From assembly GCF_014489635.1 (NCBI RefSeq), contig NZ_CP060828.1:2952001-3016000 (forward strand): a stretch of 64,000 nucleotides of DNA, in the 5' to 3' direction. The translations under genes were made by a program, and so were the position numbers. Shown here piece after piece: positions 17,242 to 25,647 of the stretch. Under the pieces are notes generated by a model that was not told the DNA's origin, did no database searches, and saw nothing but the letters and a program-made list of their open reading frames with translations. Each line of letters starts with the position of its first letter. Position 1 is the stretch's first letter. This DNA comes from Streptomyces roseirectus. Lineage in GTDB: Bacteria > Actinomycetota > Actinomycetes > Streptomycetales > Streptomycetaceae.

Positions 17242-17883
17242 ATGCAGAGTCGCACCCCCGGCACCTCCGGCACCCCAGCCCCCCGTCCGGGCCGTCCGCG
17301 CAGCGCCGCCGCGGACGCCGCGATCCTGGCGGCGACACGGCAGGCGCTGGTGGAGCTGGGCTGGTCGAAACTGAGCATGGGGGACGTCGCGAGCCGGGCG
17401 GGCGTCGCCAAGACGACCCTCTACCGCCGCTGGACCGGCAAGAACGAACTCGTCGTGGACGCCGTCGCCGAGCTCTTCGACGAGCTGCGGCTGCCCGACC
17501 GGGGCAGCCTCACCGCCGACATCGAGGGCGTCGTCCTCCAGTTCGCCGCGATCCTCGCCCGCCCCGAGGCGCGCAGCGGTCTCATGGCCGTCGTCGCCGA
17601 GTCCACCCGCGACGACGCGCTGCGCGAGCGCATCCGGGACTCCATCGTGGACCGGCAGAAACGCCTCGTCCTGGAGGGGCGCTCCCGTGCCCAGTCGCGG
17701 GGCGAACTCCCCCCGGAGTCCGACCCCGCCGAGTCCGCCCGCACCGTCGACCTCATCTTCGACGTCGTCGCCGGCGCGGTCGTCCACCGCACGCTCGTCA
17801 GCGCGGAACCGGCGGACGAGGTGTGGGTGCGCGACTTCACCCGCCTCCTGTTGGGCGGGCTGCCGGCGGCCGCGACGCCGTGA
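17242..17883 (+). CDS. TetR-family regulator
   Basis: 213 residues. A disordered Ser/Pro-rich start precedes a TetR DNA-binding domain (about 25-75) with the helix-turn-helix MGDVASRAGVAKTTLYRRW, then an all-helical ligand-binding domain with RPEARSGLMAVVAESTRDD, typical of the AcrR-like group with a C-terminal TetR_C domain. ATG at 17242 is used; the upstream in-frame extension to 17134 is not conserved in character. It converges on the DUF3817 gene with only 4 bases between stop codons. Its ligand and targets are not evident; no palindrome was seen in its own promoter. Confidence 0.87.
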   Translation: MQSRTPGTSGTPAPRPGRPRSAAADAAILAATRQALVELGWSKLSMGDVASRAGVAKTTLYRRWTGKNELVVDAVAELFDELRLPDRGSLTADIEGVVLQFAAILARPEARSGLMAVVAESTRDDALRERIRDSIVDRQKRLVLEGRSRAQSRGELPPESDPAESARTVDLIFDVVAGAVVHRTLVSAEPADEVWVRDFTRLLLGGLPAAATP

Positions 17884-17887
17884 TCCT

Positions 17888-18226
17888 TCAGGCCCTGGTC
17901 GGCACCTTCGCAGTGTCCGTGAGCTGCGACTCCAGCTCGCGAGAGATCTTCCGCTCGACCACGAAGGCCGCCGTCGGGATCGTCCCCGCCAGCAGCACCC
18001 AGAGCTGCTTCTTGACCGGCCACTTCGCCTTGGAGCCCAGGTCGAAGGCGAACACCAGGTAGACGATGTAGAGCCAGCCGTGCGCGATCCCGACGACCGA
18101 CGTGAAGCCGTCGGCGCCGTCCATGTCGAGCAGGTACTTGCCGATCACACCGAGGGTCAGCAGGACCAGCAGGACACCGGTGACGTAGGCCATGACGCGG
18201 TAGCGGGTCAGCACAGACTTTTTCAT
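17888..18226 (-). CDS. DUF3817 integral membrane protein
   Basis: 112 residues with three hydrophobic helices (VMAYVTGVLLVLLTLGVIGK, IAHGWLYIVYLVFAFDL, LWVLLAGTIPTAAFVVE) and a charged C-terminal tail. It contains the AHGWLYIVYLVFAFDL signature of DUF3817, found singly or in pairs in actinobacteria, with no established function. A second paralogue lies at 28026-28400. The ATG is followed by KKSVLTRYR, the cytoplasmic positive flank. It is convergent with a TetR gene and 43 bases downstream of the start-side end of the MarR gene, in the same direction, so MarR and DUF3817 may be cotranscribed. Confidence 0.82.
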   Translation of the reverse strand: MKKSVLTRYRVMAYVTGVLLVLLTLGVIGKYLLDMDGADGFTSVVGIAHGWLYIVYLVFAFDLGSKAKWPVKKQLWVLLAGTIPTAAFVVERKISRELESQLTDTAKVPTRA

Positions 18227-18269
18227 GAGGTCGAGCGTAACCAGCCGGACCGCCCGGCCTCGTCCCGGG

Positions 18270-18779
18270 TCACTCCTCCTCGAAGTCCCCCGCCGCCACC
18301 CGCAGGGGCCTGAGCATCGCGAAGATCTCCGCGCACTCCTCCGCGTCGTAGACGCCGAGGCCGAAGTCCATGGACATGAGGTCGCGGGTGGCGGCCTCGA
18401 CGACCTCGCGGCCCTTGGCGGTGATGGAGGCGAGGGTGCCGCGTCCGTCGTTGGGGTTGGGACGCTTGGCGACGAGGCCGGATCTGACGAGGCGGTCGAC
18501 GGTGTTGGTGACCGAGGTCGGGTGGACCATCAGCCGCTCACCGATCTTCGACATGGGCAGCTCGCCGGACTTGGCGAAGTTGAGCAGCACGAGCGCCTCG
18601 TACCGGGCGAACGTCAGCCCGTACGGCTTGACGGCCGCGTCGACCTCGGCGAGCAGGATCTGCTGGGCCCGCATGATCGAGGTGATCGCGGCCATGGACG
18701 GCACGTTTCCCCAGCGCTGCTTCCAGAGCTCGTCCGCGCGGGCGATGGGGTCGAAGGGGAGACTGAGGGGCTTCGGCAC
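18270..18779 (-). CDS. MarR-family regulator
   Basis: 169 residues, a full-length MarR winged-helix protein: N-terminal dimerisation helices (to about 55), then LTFARYEALVLLNFAKSGEL, the recognition region MSKIGERLMVHPTSVTNTVD, and the wing RPNPNDGRGTLASITAKGREV. The product resembles the conserved actinobacterial MarR found near SCO5413 by recall. Targets are unknown. The upstream side is a 900-base non-coding repeat region, so no obvious divergent target gene exists. Confidence 0.87.
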   Translation of the reverse strand: MPKPLSLPFDPIARADELWKQRWGNVPSMAAITSIMRAQQILLAEVDAAVKPYGLTFARYEALVLLNFAKSGELPMSKIGERLMVHPTSVTNTVDRLVRSGLVAKRPNPNDGRGTLASITAKGREVVEAATRDLMSMDFGLGVYDAEECAEIFAMLRPLRVAAGDFEEE

Positions 18780-18921
18780 GCCACCAGACCCTACCCGCCG
18801 GTCACATCCCCCTCACCCACGTCTCGCCCATCGGGCCACAACCGGCCACCTCGAAGCACTGCCCCGCTTCTCCTGCCGGGGGCACCCGCCGCCGTCACCG
18901 CTTCCCCGGCCGGGGGCGCCC

Positions 18922-19017
18922 ACCGCCGTTCTCCCTTCCCTACCCGGGCCCTCACCGCCGTTCCCCCTTCCCCACCCGGGCCCTCACCGCCGTTCCCACT
19001 CCCCCGCCCAAGCCCCC
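18922..19017. repeat. 32-bp tandem repeat, three copies
   Basis: Three consecutive units starting ACCGCCGTTC at 18922, 18954 and 18986, differing at a few positions. Related words recur near 19500-19560. Confidence 0.75.
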
Positions 19018-19088
19018 ACCACCTGCCCCACCTCTCCGGCCGGGCCCCGCCGCCATTCCCACTCCCGGTGGCGCCCCGCCGGGTGGTG

Positions 19089-19235
19089 TGACCATGCGGG
19101 GCCGTCGGTCTCCACCCGGAGCCGAGGCGGCTGCCGCAGGCCCGCCTGCCCAGCCGCAACGCGTACCGCACACGGGCGCCAGCGCGCCGAGCCACCGGCT
19201 CCGCGCCGGTACACCACCCAGCGGGACATCACCCC
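19089..19235. repeat. dispersed repeat copy B (related to 58211-58375)
   Basis: Shares in the same order ACCATGCGGGGCCG, GAGCCGA(A/G)GCGGC, a CAGCCCACCC-like segment, GCGCCG/GGCCAGC and CGCCGGTACACC with the gap at 58.2 kb. Neither copy is coding. Confidence 0.55.
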
Positions 19236-19708
19236 ACTTCCCCGCCCGAGGACCGTGTCCCGCGGCGTGGTGGAGGAGCCCGGGGTGCGGCACCCCTGCG
19301 GCCGGCGCTGTGATGAATGCCGTCAGGGGTTTCGCGACCGCCGCCGCGCGGTTCGGCACGGTGCGGCGAGCCTCTGCCGAGACACGCTCTCGGGACGAGC
19401 CGTGACCTGCGGTGCCCGTCCACACCTGCCCCCTCCACCACGTCGCGGGGGGCCCGCCCGAACCCCCACCACCTGCCCCGCCTCTCCGACCCAGCCCCCA
19501 CCTCCGGTCCCGCGCCTCTGCCCGGGCCCTCAGCGCCGGTCTCGCTTCCCCGCCCGGGAAAGTGACCCAGCCTCCCCCGTTTCGCCCCGCTTCCTGAGCG
19601 ATTTCCTGTGCGTTGTTTTCCCGCCGGGCGGCGATTTGGCTTGGTGCGCCGCTTCGTACGGGTTATGCACGAGTCGCCCCGGTTCCCCCCTCCGTCACAG
19701 GGAGCGGC

Positions 19709-20698
19709 ATGCCTCGCCCAGTTCACGTCCTCACCGCACTGCTCGCCCTGGCGCTCGGCGCCGCCTGCTCGGCCCCTTCCAGCGAGACAGGGGAGGCGGC
19801 GGTCGTGAAACCGCCGAAGGCGGCCGCGCGGGCGGTCTCGTTCTGGGTCGACCCGGACAGCAATGCCGCGCGTCAGATGCAGCTGTGGCAGCGGGAGGGC
19901 CGCAACTCGGACGCCGAACTGCTGCGCCGGATCGCGGAGCAGCCCGTGGCGCTGTGGCCGGCGGGTGAGATCGACCCGGGCCCGGCGGTGTCGGCGGCGG
20001 CGACGGCCGCGAGCAGGGCGGGCCGGACCGCGCTGTTCGTCGCCTACGACATCCCGCACCGCGACTGTGGCCAGCACTCGGCGGGCGGTGCGGCGGACGG
20101 CGCCGCCTACCTCGCCTGGATCGGCCAGTTCGCCTCGGCGATCGGGACGGCGAAGGCGCTGGTGGTCCTGGAGCCGGACGCGGTCGCGCACATCGTGGAC
20201 GGTTGTACGCCGGGTGAATATCACGGCGAGCGTGAGCAGTTGCTGAGCGCGGCGATCACCCGGCTGAAGCAGCAGCCCGGCACGACGGTGTACCTGGACG
20301 CGGGCAACCCGTCCTGGATCCGCGAGCCGTCGAAGCTGGTCGGCCCGCTGAAGCGCTCCGGCATCGACGCGGCCGACGGCTTCGCCCTGAACGTCTCCAA
20401 CTTCCAGCCGGACGACGCGGTGAAGCGCTACGGCCTCGCCCTGTCGGGCCAGTTGGGCGGCAAGCACTTCGTCGTCGACACCAGCCGCAACGGCAATGGC
20501 CCGCTCCCGGGGGTGTGGTGCAACCCTCCGGGGCGGGCCCTGGGCACCCGGCCGACCACCGAAACCGGGGAACCCGCTCTGGATGCCTACCTGTGGATCA
20601 AGCGCCCCGGCGAGTCGGACGGCACCTGTGAGGGCGGTCCCGACGCGGGCCGGTGGTGGCCCGCGTACGCGCTGGAGCTGGCGCGCAACTCGAAGTGA
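19709..20698 (+). CDS. cslZ: GH6-family endoglucanase/cellobiohydrolase-like lipoprotein
   Basis: 329 residues. Lipoprotein signal with lipobox LGAAC (Cys20), then a GH6 catalytic barrel: FWVDPDSNAARQ, FVAYDIPHRDCGQHSAGG, VVLEPDAVAHI, DAGNPSWI, FALNVSNFQ, FVVDTSRNGNG and DAYLWIKRPGESDGTC. The catalytic aspartates of the family are kept in the YDIPHRD and LEPDA motifs. Known: beside cslA and glxA this enzyme belongs to the tip-glucan system, where it probably trims or releases the nascent beta-glucan outside the membrane. It points toward glxA, converging with a 7-base gap. ATG at 19709 has GGAG eight bases upstream. The symbol follows S. coelicolor usage for the csl-linked hydrolase. Confidence 0.85.
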   Translation: MPRPVHVLTALLALALGAACSAPSSETGEAAVVKPPKAAARAVSFWVDPDSNAARQMQLWQREGRNSDAELLRRIAEQPVALWPAGEIDPGPAVSAAATAASRAGRTALFVAYDIPHRDCGQHSAGGAADGAAYLAWIGQFASAIGTAKALVVLEPDAVAHIVDGCTPGEYHGEREQLLSAAITRLKQQPGTTVYLDAGNPSWIREPSKLVGPLKRSGIDAADGFALNVSNFQPDDAVKRYGLALSGQLGGKHFVVDTSRNGNGPLPGVWCNPPGRALGTRPTTETGEPALDAYLWIKRPGESDGTCEGGPDAGRWWPAYALELARNSK

Positions 20699-20705
20699 GC
20701 GGCGC

Positions 20706-22679
20706 TCATGTGACCTGGATCCACTTCGCCTCCGACGGTGTCCCCGCCGCGTCCGTCGCGAAGAGCATGTACCAGCCGGGCGGCACGAGCGCGGGGTCGT
20801 CCGGCACGGTGAACGTGACGGCCCGTCCCTCCTTCGTCAGCTCCAGCGCGATGGAGCGCTGTTCGACGTCGGTGGTGTGGGTGACGGCGCTGGGCCGCAT
20901 CAGCCGGGCGGCGGCGATCCGCTCGGGGTGGTCGGTGCGGTAGGTGATGCGGCGGTCGTCGGGCAGGAGCCCGGGACCGTCGTCGAGGACCGGCCGGTCG
21001 TCGCGGTTCTTGTGCAGCGCGGGCGGGGTGAAGATCTCCATGCGCTGCTCGAAGCGGCCGAGTTTGGTGTTCTGCTGGTCGTCGTAGAGGGGGTCGGAGC
21101 CGAAGGTGGCGACGCGTCCGTCGGGCAGCAGCAGCGCCTCGGAGTGGTAGTTGCGGCCGACGACGGGTTCGGCGGCCTCGCGGAAGACATTGCCCTTGGG
21201 GTCGTAGAACTGCGCCTTGAGGATGTTGCTGGCGCTGCGGCCCCGGTAGTCGGAGGAGCCGTTGGAGGTGAAGACGGTGTCGTCCGGCATGATCACGGAG
21301 TTCAGGTACCGGGTGCCCTGGGGGAGGTCGGGCCCGTCCTTGAAGGAGGGGTTGGCCTCCTTGAGGTCGACGACGGCCGTGCGCGGCGTGGACTTCCTCG
21401 ACTCGCCCACTCCCCCGCCGCCGAGGATCATCACCTTCTGGTCCTGCGCGGGCGGCAGCAGCACGGACGCCGAGGTCTCGGTGGCGTCCGCGTCCTTGAG
21501 GCCGGGCACCTTCTGGAACGTGTTGGTCTTGAGGTCCCAGAGGCCGGGTTCGCGCCCCTGGTCGGCGGGCCCGTACCCGGCGTTGGAGGCGGGGTAGAAG
21601 AGTTTGCCGCCCTTGGTGAGGAACAGCGCCGGGTAGGTGGGGAAGTAGCGTTTGGGGCCCGGCGTCCACTTCTTGGTGCGCGGGTCGTAGATCTCGTTGT
21701 CGCCGGGGTCGACGACGCCGACGTCGTCGAGTCCGGAGACGGCGAGGACGCGGCCGTCGTCGAGGCCGACGAGGGTCGGGTACCAGCGGGCCTTCGCCAT
21801 CGGGTCGACGGGGATGTAGCGCTCGGCGAGGGGGTCGAACTCGTAGGCGGCGCGGATGCCCTGGAAGTCCTGCTTGTCGAGGGTGATCTTCTCGCTGAGG
21901 CCGTAGGTGTTGTCGGCGTCCTTGCCGGTGAGCCCGACGATCTCGTACTGGGCCTGCTTCTCGGTGGCGGACATGGGTCCGCTCTCGGCGGCCTCGACGA
22001 AGACGCGGACCTCGCTGGCGGTGACCTGGGTCTGCCAGGGCTGCATGACGCCGCGCCGGTTGTAGGTGACCTTGAAGCTGCGTTTGGCCTTGGGGACGGT
22101 GACGTCGAACTTGCTGACGTACTCGACGCCGGCGGGTGAGCGGAACCGGGTGCCCTTCTTGAGGACCATGGGTTTGTCGGGGTTCTCGTTCTTGACGCGC
22201 ATGCCGCCTGCGGCCCGTTCGACCTCGCCGTCGAGGAGTTCGTAGCGGGCGGTGCCGCCGGCCACCAGGAGCCGTCCGTCGGGGAGTTGGGCGTGTCCGG
22301 AGCAGAAGAAGTCCTCGGGGGTGGGGATCTTCTTGAAGGTGTTGTCCTTCGGGTTCCACAGGACGGTGTCGAAGGAGCCGGCGTCGAATTTCTTCTGTTC
22401 GTTGCCGGAGCCGGCGACGATGAGGACCTTCCCGGTGTGCAGCAGCGCGGCGTGGATGGCGTTGGTGCGGTACTGCTCGGGGATGTCGACCTGGTCCCAA
22501 CTGCCGTACTTCGCCTTGTACTCGGGCTGGGCGATCTTGTAGGCGTGGTACTGCTCGCCGGCGAAGTCCAGCGCGGCGGGGGCGTTGAGGCTCGCGAGGA
22601 TGGCGATGCCGCCGATGCCGAGGACGGTCTTCTTGGTCTTCTGAGCGCTCTTCTGTGTGCTCTTCTGCTGGAAGGCCAC
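20706..22679 (-). CDS. glxA: GlxA-type radical copper oxidase
   Basis: 657-residue galactose-oxidase-like mononuclear copper enzyme. An N-terminal membrane anchor (about 18-38) is followed by Kelch repeats (HTGKVLIVAGSGNE, LPDGRLLVAGG, LLLPDGRVATFGSDP) and a C-terminal DUF1929 beta domain. The FFCSGHAQLPDG segment carries the cysteine expected to form the Cys-Tyr redox cofactor, and RNYHSEALLLPDG carries a copper-ligand histidine. Known: Streptomyces GlxA is needed for glycan deposition at hyphal tips and normal morphology and oxidises sugar alcohols. The GTG start has GGAGG about 10 bases upstream, and the stop of cslA is only 2 bases before, so glxA is the second gene of a cslA-glxA operon. 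Confidence 0.92.
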   Translation of the reverse strand: MAFQQKSTQKSAQKTKKTVLGIGGIAILASLNAPAALDFAGEQYHAYKIAQPEYKAKYGSWDQVDIPEQYRTNAIHAALLHTGKVLIVAGSGNEQKKFDAGSFDTVLWNPKDNTFKKIPTPEDFFCSGHAQLPDGRLLVAGGTARYELLDGEVERAAGGMRVKNENPDKPMVLKKGTRFRSPAGVEYVSKFDVTVPKAKRSFKVTYNRRGVMQPWQTQVTASEVRVFVEAAESGPMSATEKQAQYEIVGLTGKDADNTYGLSEKITLDKQDFQGIRAAYEFDPLAERYIPVDPMAKARWYPTLVGLDDGRVLAVSGLDDVGVVDPGDNEIYDPRTKKWTPGPKRYFPTYPALFLTKGGKLFYPASNAGYGPADQGREPGLWDLKTNTFQKVPGLKDADATETSASVLLPPAQDQKVMILGGGGVGESRKSTPRTAVVDLKEANPSFKDGPDLPQGTRYLNSVIMPDDTVFTSNGSSDYRGRSASNILKAQFYDPKGNVFREAAEPVVGRNYHSEALLLPDGRVATFGSDPLYDDQQNTKLGRFEQRMEIFTPPALHKNRDDRPVLDDGPGLLPDDRRITYRTDHPERIAAARLMRPSAVTHTTDVEQRSIALELTKEGRAVTFTVPDDPALVPPGWYMLFATDAAGTPSEAKWIQVT

Positions 22680-22681
22680 GG

Positions 22682-24448
22682 CTAGTTGCCTCCTGTCGGG
22701 GTGCCGGAGACGGGGGCGAGGGCGGGTTCGACGGCGGCCGGGTGCGGGGCGCTCTTGACGAGCGCGCGCCGCTCGCGCCGTTCCCTGACGAGGGTGCCGA
22801 GCCAGACGGCGAGCGGCGCGAGCGAGATCGCCGTGGCGAGGACGGCCCAGGTGCGCATCGCGGCGTGGGTGTGGTCGAGGACGACGGAGGCGGCGAGGGA
22901 CGCGATGAGGACGGCGGCCCAGAAGACATGGACGCGGAAGGTCATGAGCCGGTCGGCGCTGGCGTCGCCGCCCTTGGGGGTGACGATGAACCGGCTGGGC
23001 CGGCGCAGCAGGGCCGCGCCGAACGACTTGAGGTAGATCGGCGCGGACAGCGCGGACATCCCCATGCCGGCCAGCCCTCCGGAGCCCTCGGGCTCGTGCG
23101 GGGAGACGTTGTGGCGCCGGTTCCAGAGGTAGAGGCCGATCTGGAGGGCGGCGGCGTCGCTGTAGAGCATGAGCCAGACGGAGGCGGCGACCTGGGTGCC
23201 GGAGGCCCCGAACCAGAGGAACAGGACGCAGCTGACGATGCCGAGGAACCAGTTGACGGCCGTCATCGGGTAGTAGACGAGCATCATCGTGTACGAGAAC
23301 AGCCGTCCGGGAGGCATCGTGAACGGCGCCTTCCAGTACTGCTTGAACAGGGTCTCGTAGGTGCCGCGCGACCATCTGAGCTGCTGGGTGAAGAAGTCCG
23401 TCCAGGAGGCGGGCCCCTCGCCGACGGCGAGCACGTCCGGCGTGTACACCGACCGCCACTTCCGCCCGGTCACGGGGTTCTTGCGCCGGTGCAGTTCGAA
23501 GCCGGTGGCCATGTCCTCGGTGATCGAGTCGTACAGCCCGCCGATCTGTTTGACGGCGGCGATGCGGACGACGTTGTTGGTGCCGACGAACATGGGGGCG
23601 CGGTAGCGGTTGCCGGCGCGCTGGATCAGGGCGTGGAAGAGGAACTGCTGCGACTCGGCGGCCTTGGTCACCGGATTGTGGTAGTTCCCGTACACCTGGG
23701 GTCCTACGACGAAGGCGACGTCCGGGTCCCTGAAGTACCCGGTCATCCGCTCCAGGAAGTCGGGGTGGGGCACGTGGTCGGTGTCGACGGAGGCGAAGAG
23801 GTCGTAGTCGTCGCCATGCGCGGCGATCCAGGCGTTGTAGTTGCCGTGCTTGGTGCGGGCCTTGTGCGGGCCCTTGGGGCGGTTCCACTCCGGGACGCCG
23901 TGCCGGGTGAAGTGCCGGACGCCGAGTTCCGCGCAGAGCGCCTTGGCCTGTTCGTCGTCGCCCTCGTCGAGGAGCCAGACGTCCAGGTGGCCCCGGTGGT
24001 GGATGCGGACGGCGCCTTCGAGGGTCGCGCGGACCATCGCGAGGGGTTCCCGGCCGGGGACGTACGTCGTGAGGAACGCGACGCGGGTGCCGCTCTCGGG
24101 TACTACGGGTACGGGGTCGCGGGCGACCAGGGTCGCGTGCGCCACGGAGGCGACGTTGACGACCATGAACAGTTCGATCAGGCCGATGGCTATGAGCATC
24201 GCGATGTCGAGGCCGACCATCCACTCGTCGCCGCCCTCGCGCTCCACCCAGTGGCTGGGCCACACGAGATACACCAGCAGCAGCCCCGTCAGCACCGGCG
24301 CGAGGCTCATCAGCAGGACGGCGCGTATTCGGTGGGGCTCGCGGGAGAGCAGCGATATGTACTGCACCCGGTACGACGCTCCGGCCGGCTCCGTGAGCGG
24401 CCCGGCCAATCTTGCGTGGGTGTCGTAGTCGTAGCCCTCAGGCCGCAC
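22682..24448 (-). CDS. cslA: CslA cellulose-synthase-like glycosyltransferase
   Basis: 588-residue membrane glycosyltransferase of family GT2, making the beta-glucan deposited at growing tips. Two N-terminal membrane helices (about 48-68 and 85-110) precede the GT domain with the catalytic signatures DLFASVDTDHVPHPDF (DxD), DSITEDMATGFELHRRK (TED) and QQLRWSRGT (QxxRW), followed by several C-terminal helices. All active-site motifs are intact. The start is GTG at 24448 with GGAGG five bases upstream. Known: CslA works with GlxA and interacts with the tip-organising protein DivIVA. It heads a cslA-glxA operon, facing the GH6 gene. Confidence 0.93.
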   Translation of the reverse strand: MRPEGYDYDTHARLAGPLTEPAGASYRVQYISLLSREPHRIRAVLLMSLAPVLTGLLLVYLVWPSHWVEREGGDEWMVGLDIAMLIAIGLIELFMVVNVASVAHATLVARDPVPVVPESGTRVAFLTTYVPGREPLAMVRATLEGAVRIHHRGHLDVWLLDEGDDEQAKALCAELGVRHFTRHGVPEWNRPKGPHKARTKHGNYNAWIAAHGDDYDLFASVDTDHVPHPDFLERMTGYFRDPDVAFVVGPQVYGNYHNPVTKAAESQQFLFHALIQRAGNRYRAPMFVGTNNVVRIAAVKQIGGLYDSITEDMATGFELHRRKNPVTGRKWRSVYTPDVLAVGEGPASWTDFFTQQLRWSRGTYETLFKQYWKAPFTMPPGRLFSYTMMLVYYPMTAVNWFLGIVSCVLFLWFGASGTQVAASVWLMLYSDAAALQIGLYLWNRRHNVSPHEPEGSGGLAGMGMSALSAPIYLKSFGAALLRRPSRFIVTPKGGDASADRLMTFRVHVFWAAVLIASLAASVVLDHTHAAMRTWAVLATAISLAPLAVWLGTLVRERRERRALVKSAPHPAAVEPALAPVSGTPTGGN

Positions 24449-24719
24449 AACGCCCTCCAGTGAGTGAGGAGTGATACCCACACAAAAATGGACATATCGG
24501 ACACTGTCGAACGGGGAGCACCCAGGAGGGTGGCGGGTTGACCCGACGGAGGGGTTATGGGGCGAGGGACCGCTTTCCGGCGGGGGACCCTGATGCGCCG
24601 CAGGCGCATTCAGGGGCGCGGGGCTGTATCGATTTGCGGCTACCGCCGCGTGGGCGCGACCAGCCACCGACAAGCCGCACCCGCCGACCGGCAGATCCCG
24701 GCACCCCGTCAGGCGCCCC
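24449..24719. other. gap between metalloprotease and cslA, with a repeat element
   Basis: About 270 bases. The cslA-proximal part (24449-24530) is comparatively AT-rich and should hold the cslA promoter. The rest is mostly a genus-typical intergenic repeat (24611-24690). No gene seen. Confidence 0.5.
24611..24690. repeat. Streptomyces dispersed intergenic repeat (REP-like)
   Basis: Contains CAGGGGCGCGGGGCTGTAT, GATTTGCGGCTACCGCCGCG and TGGGCGCGACCAGCCAC. I recognise this word series as one scattered between genes in many Streptomyces genomes. The central part GCGGCTACCGCCGC is self-complementary and can form a hairpin. Confidence 0.65.
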
Positions 24720-25532
24720 TCACCGATACAGGGCCCGCAGCCCGAGAACATCCCCCCGCCCCAACGTCCGCGCCCGCGAGGAACACGCGAACGAGTTCGT
24801 GTACATGGTCAGATTCTCGTGCCCAGCCCCCACGTGCCCGAGCCCGAACACGTGCCCGGCCTCATGCGTCCCCACGGCCCGCACGTCATACGCGTCAGCG
24901 CACCGCCCCGACCCCGGCGCGTCCGTGAACCGGTGATGCCGCGTGTTGAACCGGACGTCCGCCTCGATGAGGTCGTTCGGCCCCCCGTCCGGCATCGTCA
25001 CGGCCCACGAACAGGTCACGGCGACGACGTCCCGGGGCAGCTCCCCGGCGTCCCACACACTCACCCCGTCCCGCCCCGCGCAGCGCCCCGCACGGTCGAT
25101 CCCGGCCTCCCGGTCCGTCACGGACAGGAACCGCGCCCGGGGCCCGCCCCCGGAGGCGATCCCGCAGTCGTTGCGCACCGCCGTGATCGCACTGATCGCC
25201 TCCTCGAACACCTTGCGCGCCTCGTCCCGCGACAACCCGCCCGGCATCGCCCCGTCACCGACATGCCAGAGATACGTCCCGTACTCCTTGTGCCCGGCAG
25301 TGGAGTACGCGGTGTCGACGCAGGCCGCGCGCGCGGGACTGCCGGCGGCCGGGGCCGCACCCCCACTCAGCCCGTCGGCCTCGGCGACCACCTCTCCGTA
25401 CGGCGCCGGCCGGCTCGCCACCAGCGATCCCAGCAGCACGACAACCGCCCCCACCCTGCCCAGCAGCCCCAGCACCGCGCGCCTCCCCTGATACCGCCCT
25501 TGCGTGAACGCGCAGAGCCTAACGGCGCTCAT
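24720..25532 (-). CDS. secreted matrixin-like zinc metalloprotease (DUF3152-like)
   Basis: 270 residues with an N-terminal membrane segment (about 23-44, LGRVGAVVVLLGSLVA) and an extracytoplasmic domain. The zinc site GTHEAGHVFGLGHVG fits HExxHxxGxxH of metzincins, and NLTMYTNSF supplies the Met-turn. Several cysteines (RAACVD, NDCG, RCAGRD, TCSW, RCADAYD, FACSS) suggest a disulphide-braced fold. Substrate is unknown. The gene is divergent from the TetR-controlled operon, and one of that operon's two palindromes lies only 30 bases upstream of its start, so it may be regulated by the same TetR. Confidence 0.82.
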   Translation of the reverse strand: MSAVRLCAFTQGRYQGRRAVLGLLGRVGAVVVLLGSLVASRPAPYGEVVAEADGLSGGAAPAAGSPARAACVDTAYSTAGHKEYGTYLWHVGDGAMPGGLSRDEARKVFEEAISAITAVRNDCGIASGGGPRARFLSVTDREAGIDRAGRCAGRDGVSVWDAGELPRDVVAVTCSWAVTMPDGGPNDLIEADVRFNTRHHRFTDAPGSGRCADAYDVRAVGTHEAGHVFGLGHVGAGHENLTMYTNSFACSSRARTLGRGDVLGLRALYR

Positions 25533-25561
25533 AGCTATGCCAGTTCACCCGGAACCCGGCG

Positions 25562-25577
25562 TTGAGCGATCGCTCAA
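25562..25577. promoter_or_regulatory. TetR operator candidate, copy 1
   Basis: Perfect 16-base palindrome TTGAGCGATCGCTCAA, 30 bases upstream of the metalloprotease start and identical to copy 2 at 25605. Typical of a TetR dimer operator. Confidence 0.82.
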
Positions 25578-25604
25578 ACACGTGTACCGTCACGGACAGA
25601 GTCT

Positions 25605-25620
25605 TTGAGCGATCGCTCAA
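25605..25620. promoter_or_regulatory. TetR operator candidate, copy 2
   Basis: Second perfect copy of TTGAGCGATCGCTCAA, 43 bases centre to centre from copy 1 and just upstream of the operon ending in a tetR gene. It is well placed to block that operon's promoter. Confidence 0.85.
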
Positions 25621-25647
25621 GTACCGCCTCTACCTGGGGGAATGACC

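Larger units (their letters stand above)
18780..19708. repeat. non-coding repeat-rich gap
   Basis: About 930 bases without a credible gene. It holds a 32-base tandem array (18922-19017), a segment resembling the gap at 58.2 kb (19089-19235), and a further degenerate stretch (about 19460-19570) that repeats CACCACCTGCCCC and GCCCGGGCCCTCA words of the first array. The plus strand is strongly C-rich. The GH6 gene's promoter must lie at its right end. Confidence 0.65.
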
